64,000 nt of DNA from Sphagnum compactum (Eukaryota; Bryophyta; Sphagnopsida; Sphagnales): NCBI GenBank assembly GCA_965153455.1, contig OZ234496.1, positions 12,516,304 through 12,580,303 of the forward strand. The letters run 5' to 3'. Made by a program: the position numbers and the translations under genes. A model generated the notes under the pieces. The model saw only the letters and a list, made by a program, of their open reading frames with translations, was not told the DNA's origin and made no database searches. Below, in pieces: positions 11,431 through 23,584 of this stretch (its first letter is position 1; every line of letters starts with the position of its first letter).

Positions 11431-11573
11431 TTAAACCCTACATCACTTCACCCCTACAAAAACACAACTGCTATACAAGATCTGCCTTCACAAAGTGTGC
11501 TATGAATTTATATAGGGTTTTCGGGTTTAAGGTTTAGTGAGTACTCCTCGAAAGCTATACTATTGGTGGTTTT

Positions 11574-14500
11574 TTACATTGCTAGATGATGAGCAAGATG
11601 CCAAGCATGCAGTGTCAATCCTGCCAGACTTGCAAGATTGAGAACTGTTGAATACCCGTGCAATATTTTGAACTTCTGCTTGCTAGCTTCCAATTTCCTC
11701 TCTCCGGGTTGCAACACTGGTGAAATTCTAGCGTTGTAATCTAGTCCTCGAGCTTCTTCTTTCTCCAGTTTCATCCTCTCCACAAAAAGCTGCCACCAAA
11801 AAAATAAATAGTAATAATAAGAATTTTTTTGCAAACTATGACATTCACTCATGGATATTGCATGATCACAGCAACAGAAGTTCACATAGTTTGTAAAGAA
11901 AAATTGGGTTGTTGTGTAAGCAAAAGATGGCATCCTTCTTCGTACCTTTGTTGTTTCAGGTTCGAGAATAAAGACATTGAAAACTGTGCCAATGATGAGC
12001 AAAAGCAGATTTACCAACTGCCAAACTCCAGAAGAATCAGTAGATCTCAATGGATGCACGATGCAGTAGAAAACAAGCAGAATCACATCTCCCATTGCCA
12101 CAAACTTCAGATACAAAGGAAAGATGCGGCTTTGCACAAAGCCAAATTGTTGCCTTGGAATACTTTTGGAAAGGATCACTCCTGATACAAATGTCATCCA
12201 GATTGCAGATCCATAAGTGGTGGCAAACGTGACGAGGTACAGGAAGCGTGTGAGGTTTGATGATGAAATGGAACTTTCTGGTCTGATGTGATGAAATAAT
12301 TCCTTTCCAGTCTTTGATTGAACACCTGGTTTAGCAAGGCAGAAAACATGTTTAAATTCCTACTACTAAATGCAAACCCACAATTGCAAAAGTGTCAAGA
12401 AAAAAAACTCTTCGACAGAGGCAGAGGTTGTGATGATGATCTACTGACCTAGTCCAGCTGCACTGAGTCCGGCTGCAGTTGCACCAAGAGCCTCATTGAA
12501 CCGCTCCTTCCCATTGTGGGCAAAACCAGAAACAACTCTATCAGTCAAATTTGGCTGTTTGTCCCACAAGCTTTCTTTCATACTTTCAGTCACTCCACCT
12601 ACTGTTTCTGCAGCTTGACTTCCAGCAGATTCCAATTTCTCACCCATCTTACTAGTAGCATTGTTGATGGAATCTGTAGTATCTTGAAAGTACCCATCCT
12701 TGGATCCAGAGTTGATGATTTGTGAATCTTGCAGTTTGTCCTTGGTGTGAGTGGCTGTGGATTTCATACTGTCGGAAGCCGCATTGACTTTGTCATTTGC
12801 ATACTCTCCAGCAGATCCCAGTTTCTCTCCCACAGTGCCTGCAGCTGTCGCCGCCGCCGAATTCTTAGCAATATCCCAGTAACTACTGTCTCCAGTTTGT
12901 GATTCCTGCTGTGAATCCCACAATTTGTTCTTGGCATGTGCAGCTACATCTCTCACATTTTCTGAAGCTCCACTGGCTACTTGTGTGGCATAATCTCTGG
13001 CAGCTCCAACATTCTTGCCCACATTGTGAGCAGAATCAATGGCCACAGAAGCACCAGCTCTATTTGAGTACAAATCTTGCTGTGGCTTTTGATGCCATTC
13101 ATACATTGCATTTCCGATGATAATGGTGTATGGAGAGAGTTTGTTCAGATCCCATTCCTGCTCTGCAGGCATGCGATGCCAACCCATTACTTCCGCAATA
13201 TTCCCTAGCTTCTCCATCATACCAGGATGGTGAGAATCTGTGGCTGCAACAGAATCATACCATTTCTCTTGTGCCGATCCCAAAGTCTCTGCTGCTGAAT
13301 TGCGCACATTCTCAGTGCCCTACATCAATCAATATGAACAAAATCAAAAACTTCTGAAGAGATTTTCTCGTGCTCGCTGGATGCTACATAGTAGCCTTAA
13401 AAGCCATACATGTGGAAGTTCTTTTATGCAATAGAAAACTATGAAGTCATTCCTCCACATTGCGACATGAAAACTGGGATACAAATGTGGAAGATAATAA
13501 GATTTTCCATCAAGCCTTCATTGTTGCTTTTACCCTTAGAGTCGAGACTTTGGTTGCATCAGATGCTTGTGAGATTTTTTCGCCTGCCCCTGCAAGAGAG
13601 TCATAGATGGTGGAGCCAGCATCTCGTATGGTGTTTCGGGATGTATCGGCAGTTTGGTAGGCATTGCTCTGAACCTTTTCTCCAGCTTGGGCAGCAGCAG
13701 CTTTCATTGCCTCTGCAGCCTGAGCTGATTTGTCTGTTGCAGTGTCATAATACTTGCTGGCTGTGCCATAAACTCCCTCATTTTGATCTCGGTTTTCCAC
13801 AGCCAAATTACCTAACACACTCTCCTTTGCAGAACCAACTGCATTACCAGCCTTCTCACCGACTGAGCCTAAAGTTCCAGAAGGTGAATCAAAACCCTTC
13901 TTGGCACCTTCTCGTGTGTTCTGACCAGCCTACAAAACCAACGACCAGACACCCATTTGTTAGAAGAAGAAGAAGAAGATCTGTCACAAAGTTTGACCAA
14001 CCATTGCAGCCTGTTTATACCCTGAACCATAAGTTGCTCCAACCACTTGCACCTATTCGGGTCAATGCTTCTATCATCTAGAAAAAATCACAAGCACCAG
14101 ACATATGCTTCATTTCAATGCAGCAGCAGTAGCAGCGGAATTGAGATACATCAATATAGTACTTCATGTAGTGAGAGACTGCACTGTGAATTAACAAGTA
14201 ATCTGATTTTCAACTTCACAAAAACCCAATAAGACTAGTAACTTCTTCTTCTTCTTCTTCCTCTCAAGAGTGAAAAAAATGGAAGTTTTTATCTAAATGT
14301 TTTGATCTTTGGACCTGCACCAACCTTCTCAAAGAAACAGAAAAACATGCACTTTTAAATGAATTCACAGCTTACCCAGTACACCAAACAAACCACAACC
14401 TTTCAGCTTTAATGAAGCAGGATAGGAAAAATTCTTCTGCTGTATGAACTTCCCATGGATCTTCGTATGATAATAGTTTTTTGCAAACTGAAAATTGCTC

Positions 14501-15437
14501 TTTTCTCCATCTCACATGTCTCTTTTGCAAACCTATATTTTTGTTATCTTTAGAAACACACATATGGAGCATTTTTGTGGCAAGCAATTCTTTGCAGATA
14601 GATCAAAGTGGCCAAATTTTCCAGAAAGAAAACCAAAATACAAAAGATGTTGAACACAGGATTGTGAACTTCAATCGAAACCAATTGCACCATCTGTAAT
14701 GCTCATTCCTTCCTCCAAAAAAACAAACAGTTTCTTGCCAATTCGAACCAGCAAAACAGGAGGCACCCTTGTCGCCAAATTCCAGCCAGCAAAAAAGGAG
14801 GCACCCCTGTTGCCAATTTCAACAAACTAAACAAAACAGCTTTTTTCCAATCACAAGAAGCAAAACACTTGCACCTTCCTTGCCAATTTCAACAAGCAAA
14901 CAGACATGGAACCAAAGTGTGTCTTGAACTTACTGTGAGGAGAGTATCTTTAGCTGCGTCTGTTGCTTCTGAGACTTTGACACCAGCAGCAGTTGCTGTA
15001 TCTTTTGCAGCTTCAGCAGCTTGTCCAGTATGGTACTGGATCTTCTCTCCAACTTTCCCTGCAAATCACCCCACCAACCCATTAAAAGAAACACCCCAAG
15101 TTCTCAAATGCGCCATATTCTCTGCTTGCAGAGCTTGAGCATGATTCTTAGAGCTCATGAAATCAATTTTTGCAAGCTCTCAAATAGGAAACAATCTCTC
15201 TTTGATAGAAAAAAACCTCTTTTGTTTGTTACCTGTTTTATCAACAGCATTTTGTACAGTCTTAAGAGTAGACTCCCTTGTAGCTTCCACACGGTTAGAC
15301 TTGTCCTCAAGCTTTCCTTGCACTAGTGTTGTTATAGGCTCAGAAACCACCACCACCACCACCACCAAGACCAATATGCATAGTACTCTTCTTAATGCAA
15401 CCACAACAACACCACCAATAGTACTAGTAGACTTCAT
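11574..15437 (-). CDS. LEA protein with C-terminal DUF4149/TMEM205-like membrane domain
   Basis: Modelled coding exons on the minus strand are 15437-15233, 15058-14934, 13929-13549, 13319-12449, 12325-11946 and 11789-11574. All are GT-AG and phases agree, giving 725 residues. The chosen Met is followed by a hydrophobic, valine-rich stretch that looks like a signal peptide or anchor (about residues 8-30). Residues 70-525 are alanine-, lysine- and glutamate-rich with LEA-type repeats such as QAAEAMKAAAAQAGEKVQ. Four hydrophobic segments follow (about 555-579, 598-617, 628-648 and 701-720), with the DUF4149-type motif TYGSAIWMTFVSGVIL. This LEA-plus-DUF4149 architecture is known in plants (the Arabidopsis At1g72100 type), where a role in desiccation or seed-type stress protection is presumed. 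Membrane protection is an inference. A possible extra mini-exon near 14007-14050 was not included because its splice sites and phase do not fit. Confidence 0.88.
14009..14052 (-). other. LEA-like scrap within an intron of the LEA-DUF4149 gene
   Basis: The minus strand reads VVGATYGSGYKQAAM in one frame. It resembles the surrounding LEA segments, but no acceptor-donor pair preserves the phase between the neighbouring exons. It may be a decayed exon or chance similarity. Confidence 0.3.
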
Positions 15438-16053
15438 TGCAAACACCCACCCCAGTTCCTTCTTCTTCTTCTTTCTTAATCTATGAACTAATCCCAAACA
15501 AAACTGTGGATTGCAGAGCTCCAGAGACACACTCTTACTACCTACTTCCAGACTTCTGATGTCAAATTCATAATCACATGAGAGAGAAAGAGAGAGAGAC
15601 AGAGCCACCCACACACACGGGGATGGAATTCCTGCTTCAAAAACCTGAAGAAATCAAAAGATGGGTACAATGATAAACACTTTCCAGAACTGCAACAACA
15701 ACAATAAAATCCTCTCTTTCTCTCTCTCTCTCTCTCGCTCAAACTCTGGAAGGTTTGCCAATGGATTTGAGGATGTGGGTATTATGGAGTTGATGAATGT
15801 GGCAAAAATTACATGCGTGACACTTGGGTTCCTTGTAACAAGCCAAATGGAGACATTTGCAGGAGGCACCCACCGAGTATACCACCATAGCTGCAAGGTG
15901 GCACGTAGATTGTGTGAGTGCAAATTTTGCAACATTTGTCCATTAAAATTTGGAGGTGGGAGAGTGTGCCCTTTTGATAGGAACCGAGAAGAAAGACGCT
16001 TTTGCAGATTTGCACTTTAACTCATTATATATGAATCTGCATGCTCTGCTCTT

Positions 16054-16188
16054 GGGCGTCTCCAGCGGTGCTCATATGTGATCCTTCAAAAGTATTTCTC
16101 ACATTCCAAGTTTTGTTATTTGTTTTTTTCCAACCCCACACATAAAACTAAAACTGGGACTGCAAATAGGTGGGAGACTACTACCTAA
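16054..16188. mobile_element. Left part of a Harbinger-type MITE split by a PIF element
   Basis: This segment is homologous to 7654-7787, sharing 'tctccagcggtgctca' and 'cataaaact.aaactgggac'. The match is interrupted at the TAA of ctacctaa by the PIF element and resumes at 19158 with 'taatagcaaaccacctag', which corresponds to 'taatagcgaaccacctgg' at 7790-7807. It is the filled-site partner of the 7652-8100 copy. Confidence 0.8.
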
Positions 16189-16669
16189 GAGCATCTCCTA
16201 AAGAGTCCTGTAACCTAAAGTTAGCAGTGTTGATGCAGGGGCCGGCTGTCATTTGTAGAGGGCAATTCAAAGTGAAGACCATCCATCCCTCGTCATCGTG
16301 GCCCACCATCATTGTGGGCTCACATTTTCATGCAATGTGTCGTCGACTTTTCAAATATTGTCAATGTTTTTGCGCTTTGGATTGATTTTTCACACTTGTG
16401 GATTGTTTGCCACTTGAAGCTTGTTGATCATCTTGCAACTTGTTCCTTTGATTTGATTCATGTGTGAAATTTATTTTGCAATTGAAGCTCGTTGATGCAA
16501 AATCTTTGCATGACTTGATTTTAATATATTTTGTTCATGATCAGTTGTTTTTATGATCTTTGTCTTCTTTGATCATTTTGTGGTTGCAATAAAATGGTGC
16601 GATGATGGGATTGCCCAAGGACTAGAAGATAAAGTTGTAGTTAATTTGTTTGGTGCTTTGATGTTGCAG

Positions 16670-17912
16670 GTACTAAATTTGCACCAACATGCAAGAAGGC
16701 AACATAGGGGATCCCACCTAGGTCGTAGCCTGAATGTAGCTCGAAAGCACGAAATCAACCTCAGTCAAATTGTGCAAAATTATTTTGCAAAACATTCGAT
16801 TTACAACAATCGATTTTTTTGTCATCGATAGCAAATGCATCGCACATTGTTCCTCCACATCATGAATAGCATTTGTGCACACGACAATTATTTCATATAA
16901 AAGAAAGATGCATGTGGTGTTGTCAGATTGAACTTTGTCCAAAAATGCACATGCTTGCATATGGCCAAATTGTTGACACCTACAATGAGATTGAGCTTTG
17001 TCCAAAAATGCACATGCTTGCATATGGCCAAATTGTTGACACCTACAATGAGTACTGCAAAATTGGAGAAAGTACAACATTTGAATGTTTATAACATTTT
17101 GTGAAAACAATCAGGGAAGTCTTCGTACCCAAAATTTCTTAAGAAACCCACACAAGTAGACTTGGAAAAGCAATTGAAAGTGAATGCAAAAATAGGCTAG
17201 CTAAGCATGTTTACTTCATTGGTCTATACGCATTATTGTTGGAAAAATTGTTGAGTTGCCTAGCAAGGTTCATTCACAAACAAAGATGGGAACAAATCAA
17301 TCATTTTGGAAGCCATAGCCGATCAAAGGTTGTGGATCTAGCATGCATGCTTTGAATTTCCTAAAGGCAACAACGATTTGAACATTTTAGATAGGAGTCC
17401 TTTGACTCAGGATTTTTTGGGGGGTGTAGGTGTAGACCTCAATTTTGAGGTGAACAGAAATAGTCATTCTCATTACTACTTGTTAATCATATTTCATATT
17501 TCATATTGTGGTCTTGTTTCATATCCGCAATCCATGAGCCACAAGGAAAAAAACACAAACATTTTGCCTAGCTGCAAGAGGCAACTTGCAAAGATGTCGA
17601 ACATTGTTTTGGTGTTTTGCAAACAAAGTGGCAGATCATGGCAAACCCTTGTCGATTGTGGGATTACAAGGTGATTGCGAATGTGCTAATGGCATGCATT
17701 ATATTGCACAACATGGTAATGAAGATGAAGAAGACTTGGTCTTGGAACCGGCAATTGAACTACTTTATAACATTCAAATGAATAGAACATTGACCTTTGT
17801 AGAATATGTTGAAGGCATAAATGAGATTGAGAACCAGCAAGCACATTACAACTTGAAGAATGAGCTAATTGATCACCTTTGGATATTGAAAGGATTGAAC
17901 CACCATTTTTGA
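16670..17912 (+). pseudogene. PIF/Harbinger DDE transposase (ALP1/HARBI1-like), decayed
   Basis: Family landmarks appear in order across shifting frames: an N-terminal RRQHRGSHLGRSLNVAR; QNYFAKHSIYNNRFF; EYCKIGESTTFECL; CWKNC with QGSFTNKDGNKSIILEA; HACFEFPKGNNDLNILDRSP; then KDVEHCFGVLQTKWQIM, and a C-terminal AHYNLKNELIDHLW. The first catalytic Asp, in the SIDCMHW-type motif, is replaced by Val at 17222-17224 (SLVYTHY). The Asp of NNDLN at 17375-17377 is kept. In-frame stops and a frameshift near 17570-17640 confirm decay. A 63-base tandem duplication (from about 16926 and 16989) interrupts the helical N-terminal part. Confidence 0.85.
16926..17051 (+). repeat. 63-base tandem duplication inside the transposase
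   Basis: Two nearly identical adjacent copies carry 'tttgtccaaaaatgcacatg' and 'gttgacacctacaatgag'. The unit is 21 codons, so it preserves the frame, and it would repeat the LAYGQIVDTYNE segment twice. Confidence 0.95.
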
Positions 17913-18090
17913 TTTTTTTATTAATTCACACAAATTTTTCATATACGTTCAACATTGTGTTTTTCCTAATTTTTTGCTATGCAATCTCGTTTGCCAAATC
18001 GATGCTGTTCTGATCGTCACATTTTTGCATTAGCTCTGTGATTAATGGTTCGTTTGCAGCAAATGTGGGAGTTTTTGTTGTTTTGTTTGT

Positions 18091-18988
18091 TTACACTAGT
18101 TGGGAAGTTTGTGTGTTGTTGTGTTTGAGTTTGAGGCAAACTCGTAGCAAGTCCAATTCTTCTTGCCTTCGAAGACAAAAATACTCGTGCACCTCCTTTA
18201 ACTGTATTTGATCATCAAGCATAGAGAATAGGACCTTAATGCTTTGGTCTTGTATGATGGCAGTTTGTTCCAAAACGACAACTGCCATATTTGCGATGGC
18301 ACACGCTTGTGCGCTGATGATGTTATTCTTGACAACTTTGGATGCCTTCTGGTCTTCTTTTGTTCTCTTGCAACCTAGAGGTTGTTTTGATGTTGGAGGC
18401 ACATCAAAGGCAATGTTAGCAGTGTCAAACACCTGCACACCATCATTATCTATGTTGTGCCCACTTAGACTGGTTTTTTTTCATTGGCAATGAAATCTTC
18501 TTTACTTCTTCTCACATGTCCACCCACTGAGGTATGTTTTTCAACACATACCAAGCATGAAGGTATGTGAAAGCTTGATGTTTTGGATGTTTTGTTTTGT
18601 ACATATCTTCAAAACCTATCCCTAATTCACAAAGTGCAAGCATAGTGGTGTAATTTCCAATGAACTTGGCAACATCATGCTTGATGATGCCCCATTTTGT
18701 TTCTAGTGACCTTGCAAATTTTAGAGGGCAACTAGTGGTACGCAATTTGTTGAAATGATTTTGCATCCTATCCCAAAACATTGCAGACTTTCGCTCATTC
18801 CTAATCATTAAGTCTTGTGAGACATGAAGAAATAAACAACAAAGTTGTCGCTCTTCATTAGAAATAAAAAAATTCTTTTTTTTTATTTTCGATTGTAATT
18901 GCAAAGCATCACTAGCAACTCCAAATGCTTCAACAAGGTTCGTTGACGTCATTTTGCGCATGGTGATGTCAACAAGCCATAATAGCAA
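18091..18988 (-). pseudogene. Myb/SANT-like accessory protein of the PIF/Harbinger element
   Basis: The minus-strand frame from 18988 has the ORF1-type trihelix features of plant PIF elements: NEERQLCCLFLHVSQD, SLETKWGIIKHDVAKFIGNY, and a distal W-L-W pattern (AWYVLKNIPQW). It stops at 18512. A second frame at 18438-18091 carries the lysine-rich and C-terminal helical part (KQPLGCKRTKEDQKASK...). Joining them needs a frameshift or a short intron. In active elements this protein binds DNA and helps the transposase. Here it is convergent with the transposase. Confidence 0.75.
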
Positions 18989-19157
18989 GACCCCTCAATT
19001 GACTGTAGGTATGGAGGGTGAAATGAGTGATTTTTGTTGGAGCCACAATGGTTTTTATTTTGCAAGTGCAATGATGGGGTGCGATTTCAAATGTTCTTTT
19101 AGTTGTCATTTTTTTTACCAGTGCCAGGGCATTTAATGTACCCAGATGGAGATGCTC

Positions 19158-19210
19158 TAATAGCAAACCACCTAGATCAATCATTATGCACTGCTTGGTA
19201 ACACACATGA
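19158..19210. mobile_element. Right remnant of the interrupted MITE
   Basis: It resumes the MITE at TAA and shares 'accacct.gatcaatcattatg'-type sequence with 7798-7820, then diverges after about 19195. The remainder of the MITE right half is missing or unrecognisable. Confidence 0.7.
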
Positions 19211-21242
19211 CTGCTAGCCGTTGTTGGAATCGCTTCATCAATTTTGTGCAATAGTAAAATGAATGTTTTTTTTTTTAAAAGAATTTTTTGGGCAACTAAA
19301 GTGGTGTTTATTTCACACACATATGTGTCATGAGCCAAGGTCTTTAATGTAGGACAACCTATATTTTCTATTGTAATGGAAGGATGGGGTTTTACAATAC
19401 ACACCTTGGGCAACATTATGCAACCCTGATTACTAACATCATTAGGTCACAACAACTTATGCAATAACAAAAGAAGTGTCCTTGTATTGGGTCCATGCTA
19501 TTGCACAAGCACAAGTAAAACAATATATATATCTCCCAACGACCTTCTTGTTGAAAGTTTGATTAGATCTTTGAACTTACTTGATTCCCCAATTAAGATG
19601 AATGAGCTTTCCTCTTGATTAATGCAAGAATGAATGCAACATGTTTTTTTCTAGTGTGGGGTTACTATTGTATATGACTAACCTACAGTGCCCACCTCTT
19701 ATTCATTTTGTAAATTTTATCAACATGGCGATCAAATGGCCCATTGTGTTAGTTGTCGAGAAAGAATCTATAAAAGAACAAAAATTTACAATGTATGCTT
19801 CAAGAGTTCTTATGTCATTGCAATGATGTAATAATCAATAGTTCCAATGGAATTAACATTACAACTTCAAAACTATTATACAAATTCTACTACTACATTT
19901 TTGAAAAGCTCAAATGTACCATGTCTCCATAAGCTCAAATTGTAAAGGCTTATAATTTGAAAAAAACTAGTCGTTCATGGAATGTTCTTACATATTTGTT
20001 GTGAAAGATAATCTACAAACACAATTGGGGAGGAGATGTCTTTTTTATTATATTTCTAAACTTACTTGATTCATGTGCATAGGAATTTAAAATCCCATTC
20101 CAAAACCTTAGTCAATTTTGTGTACCTATTCTCACTATGTCTTGTGACTATGTCCTACACCATTTGAATTTTTCAAATCCTATATTCACAAGGAAATCAC
20201 AATAAAAAAACAAAAAATGATGAAAGAAAAACAACAAATGAAAATGGAAAAAATCTACAATAGGAAGCAAAAATTGGGATCCCAGAATGTACGGCTTTAG
20301 TTGGGTTTGGGAAACTTGGACTTAAGTAAGGCTTTCCCAGTTGGGGTGAAAGTCCAATACCAACGGGCTAAATTGGCCATGTTTATTGACACCCACATAT
20401 TTCATATGGGATGTATAACATCCTCCCCTAAACAAATTTTGATGAAATATTGTCATTAGAAAAATAATATTTGAAAATATTTGAAAGTAAATGGATTTCT
20501 TGGAAAAATAATTTAATTTGTTTTTTCAATGTGAAAGTTGACCTTAGACTACAAAAGTTTTTACCAAAATAATTTAAAATTTCAACCAATTTTTTCTAAA
20601 ATCAAGGTGGCCCATTGCTAACCAAAAAAAAACCTTAAAAATATCTGTGTCTTGGGATGCATGGCAACAAATTAAACCAATTAATATGAATCATAACAAG
20701 TACCCAAGTTGTTGTAATCTCCTAGGCAAAAAATGATGACGGACAAAGTTATGAATATAACTTTTACTCAAGCAATGAAGTGAACCAAAATGCAACCAAG
20801 AATGTGTATCCAAGATATTCCTTATAATAACACCACAATTTGTCCCATATCCTTTGCCCAAAAGTGTGATCGTGTATCGTATATAAATGGTTAAAGGAAA
20901 ACATTACCACAATCCCATATTGGTAGAAAATGCTTCTTTTGGGGAGTACAAAAAACATCATGATATTTTTGTGAGGGGCCAATCAAAGTGGCCCATTGTA
21001 AAAAAAAATGAGCTTTGGGATGCACCCACATTTGGACGTGCCCACAACTAATTAATATGGATTACAAGTAGGTATAGTTACTAAAGGCATATTGTATATA
21101 CACTTACTCTCGCATGCTCTAAAACATTTACACAACACCATGTAAGCGTATTTGACAAATATTTACACTACTCTTGTGTAAGTGTAAATGTAAAGAATGT
21201 ATATATGGCAACAATATAAGTGTAAGTGTAAAAAGTTTGGGC

Positions 21243-21271
21243 GTGTAAGTGTAAATTATTTACACTTACAC
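21243..21271. repeat. Perfect palindrome with 14-base arms
   Basis: gtgtaagtgtaaat (21243-21256) faces its exact reverse complement at 21258-21271 across a single base. The neighbourhood repeats the same 'gtgtaagtgtaa' unit on both strands. Confidence 0.95.
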
Positions 21272-23122
21272 ATGTTTTACATGTCATATAAATGATTATT
21301 GACACTTACATGCACAACATTGGTATTAAGTTACAAGTACCAACTTATCGCTAATTGCAACTAATTGGGCTATTGTCATGAAACATTTTCAACTTGTTTG
21401 CAAGTTGTAGATTTTGTACATTAATTGTAATTCAAAAATCTCATTTGTAGTTATAATGGTGCTACTTGCACCTTATGATTTAGACTTAATTAGAGGAAGA
21501 TAGAAGATAAACCAATTTTTTTTAAAACAAAGAGGCCCAAAAGCTTGGTACACTTAAATGTGTAAAGGTCAATTAATGTCCATGGGGCCAGCACTTGGAT
21601 ACAAAACTTGTTGCTAAATTTTTTCAAAACTATAGCTTTACCTTGTACATAAAGATATTATAATACTTTTCATGTTAATTTCCTCCTCCCCCCCCAAGGG
21701 AGGTTAGTTGGTCATTTCTTGTCTTTAGGATATTCCATGTTTCCATTGTTTCTTTTAAGGTAGTTAATACAAAGACACATTATAAGATATTTATGTAAAG
21801 GGAGTTTTGAACTACTATTAGTGTTTGTTGTTTGATTGTACATAATGTATGGGGTAATCATTGTGGGGTTTTCTTTTTTGTTATTCATCTTTGTAATTTG
21901 TGAAAAATGCAAGGTATTAGGGGTTTATGTTCTTATTATGTGAAATTTTGGGATTGTCAAGCCTTGTTTATCACACGAAGGGAAAGAAAACACAAATGTT
22001 GCGTACATTTTATACTTTTGGCTTATTTTATTGTGATTATAGCATGGCATATGTAGGTTCCCTAGTTGCATTTGGTGCCATAGAGCATTAGAGGCTTATT
22101 TGTAATAGAAAAACCAAAAAAGATTGCTTGTGTTACCTACAATCCAATGCCTCCTATCACTTGATTACAATCAATCATGTAAAATAATGTGTTAGAATTA
22201 CATTACTTGCAATGTATCCTTGTGTGGTGCCAAATTACACTCTACTTACATCTCAATGTGTGTATAACCATGTGTTTTGTGTGTAATTTCTTTTTTGGTG
22301 AAGAACATCAAACATGGCCAATTAGTGGGATTAGCAAAGGTGCTAAATCATACAATGTTGATGATGATCTTAATGAGGTTGTTGTTGTTCATGATAAATA
22401 TTTGGGTTTTATTTTGGAAAATTGTTGAATAGTGCAAATAACATCTTGCACAAACCTTAAATTGACCATGGAACAATTTGAAAAACAAATTCGCCAAGAA
22501 CTGGCTAAAATTGGCCTTTGCAATTGCTTTGAAACCATAGGTTTTTATAAGTCATGAGAATTTTAAATTAGAGACTATTTAGCCAAAAAAAATAGAGGAA
22601 AAAATTAGAACCAATAGCTTCAATTTGTTGACACAAAAAATTTAAACTAAACTAATTTTAAAGGTTTTCCTAACAAATAACTAAATGCTAAACTAGAACC
22701 AAAGGTTCTCTTCAAGAGCAAGAACTAACCAACCTTGGTATGACCCAATGTTGATAGGTTCTTATATTAAGGGAAGTTTCAATAGGTTTAGGTTCTTTAG
22801 GTAGATAAGTACAATTTTATAACAAATAAATAAATTTTGACTATACGTCTAAGTCAAATTATTGCCTTTGCTTGGTTGAACATAATTAATATTAAATAAT
22901 CTCTATCTTGAAATGTGTATAATCATTGAACATACTAATACTACACACCAAACAAATTGTTTAATTGTGTTTAATGGATATGGAATTCGACTTAATTTTA
23001 AACTAGATATACTATAATTGGGAATTTTTTTGAATACATGTGTTTTAAAAGTTTAACTTTGATTAATTTTGCTAATATTTTGCAAAACAATTACCAATTT
23101 TTTATATAAATGTTTAAATTTA

Positions 23123-23584
23123 AAAAAAATGAAAACCCTAGTGTGCATTGTGTACCTATGGAGGATTCCAAAGTTCAATTACACAACTTTTAAACTCTTT
23201 TTACCCCCAACAACTCCCCTTGTTATTATTTATTTGAGTTTTTTGTGCCACTACTACACACTAGCAATGATAATCAATTGATGACAAAATGAAATTTCTT
23301 TTATAAAAATTAGGTTCCATTTCAAATTAAAATATTAAATAACATTCCATGCAATTAAAATAAATTTTAATAACAAAATTTTTATTAAATTTTTATTTTA
23401 AAAATAAAATAAATAAATAATTTTAAATAATAAATAAACTTATCAATTATCAATTATAAATAATCATAAATATAATATAATAAATTTTTAGTATAAAAAA
23501 AAACCTGACGTGCATTGTGCACTCCAAATTCCAGTTACACAACTTTTTAACTCTTTTTACCCCTCACCCCCCTTGTTATTCCTT
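23123..23584. repeat. Direct repeat of about 85-100 bases upstream of SHMT
   Basis: Copies near 23131-23229 and 23503-23584 share 'gtgcattgtg', 'ttacacaacttt' and 'aactctttttacccc' in order. The second copy ends about 210 bases before the SHMT start codon, so it may lie in the promoter or leader. Confidence 0.75.

Larger units (their letters stand above)
8477..11573. other. Spacer with telomere-like and tetranucleotide repeats
   Basis: No recognisable gene is present. It contains back-to-back TTTAGGG/CCCTAAA repeats at 9061-9097, GAAA/CAAA-type tetranucleotide runs at 9471-9541, a roughly 49-base tandem repeat near 10008-10100, and a roughly 93-base tandem duplication at about 11248-11430. 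A 132-residue plus-strand open frame at 9579-9977 resembles nothing I know and may be chance. Confidence 0.55.
16189..19157 (+). mobile_element. PIF/Harbinger DNA transposon with TAA target duplication, about 2.97 kb
   Basis: The ends are GAGCATCTCC (16189-16198) and its perfect reverse complement GGAGATGCTC (19148-19157). They are flanked by TAA at 16186-16188 and 19158-19160, the trinucleotide duplication typical of PIF/Harbinger. Inside are a plus-strand DDE transposase relic and a convergent minus-strand Myb/SANT-like second protein, the two-gene content of the superfamily. The transposase carries stops, frameshifts and a lost catalytic Asp, so the copy is not autonomous now. Confidence 0.9.

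Noticed and set aside
14009-14052. An additional LEA exon between exons 2 and 3
   Set aside because: No acceptor-donor combination keeps the phase between the flanking exons, and the model is already consistent without it.
13410-14081. A 223-residue plus-strand open frame
   Set aside because: It is antisense to LEA exons and introns. Leu/Gln/His richness is the expected complement of Ala/Lys/Glu-rich LEA codons.
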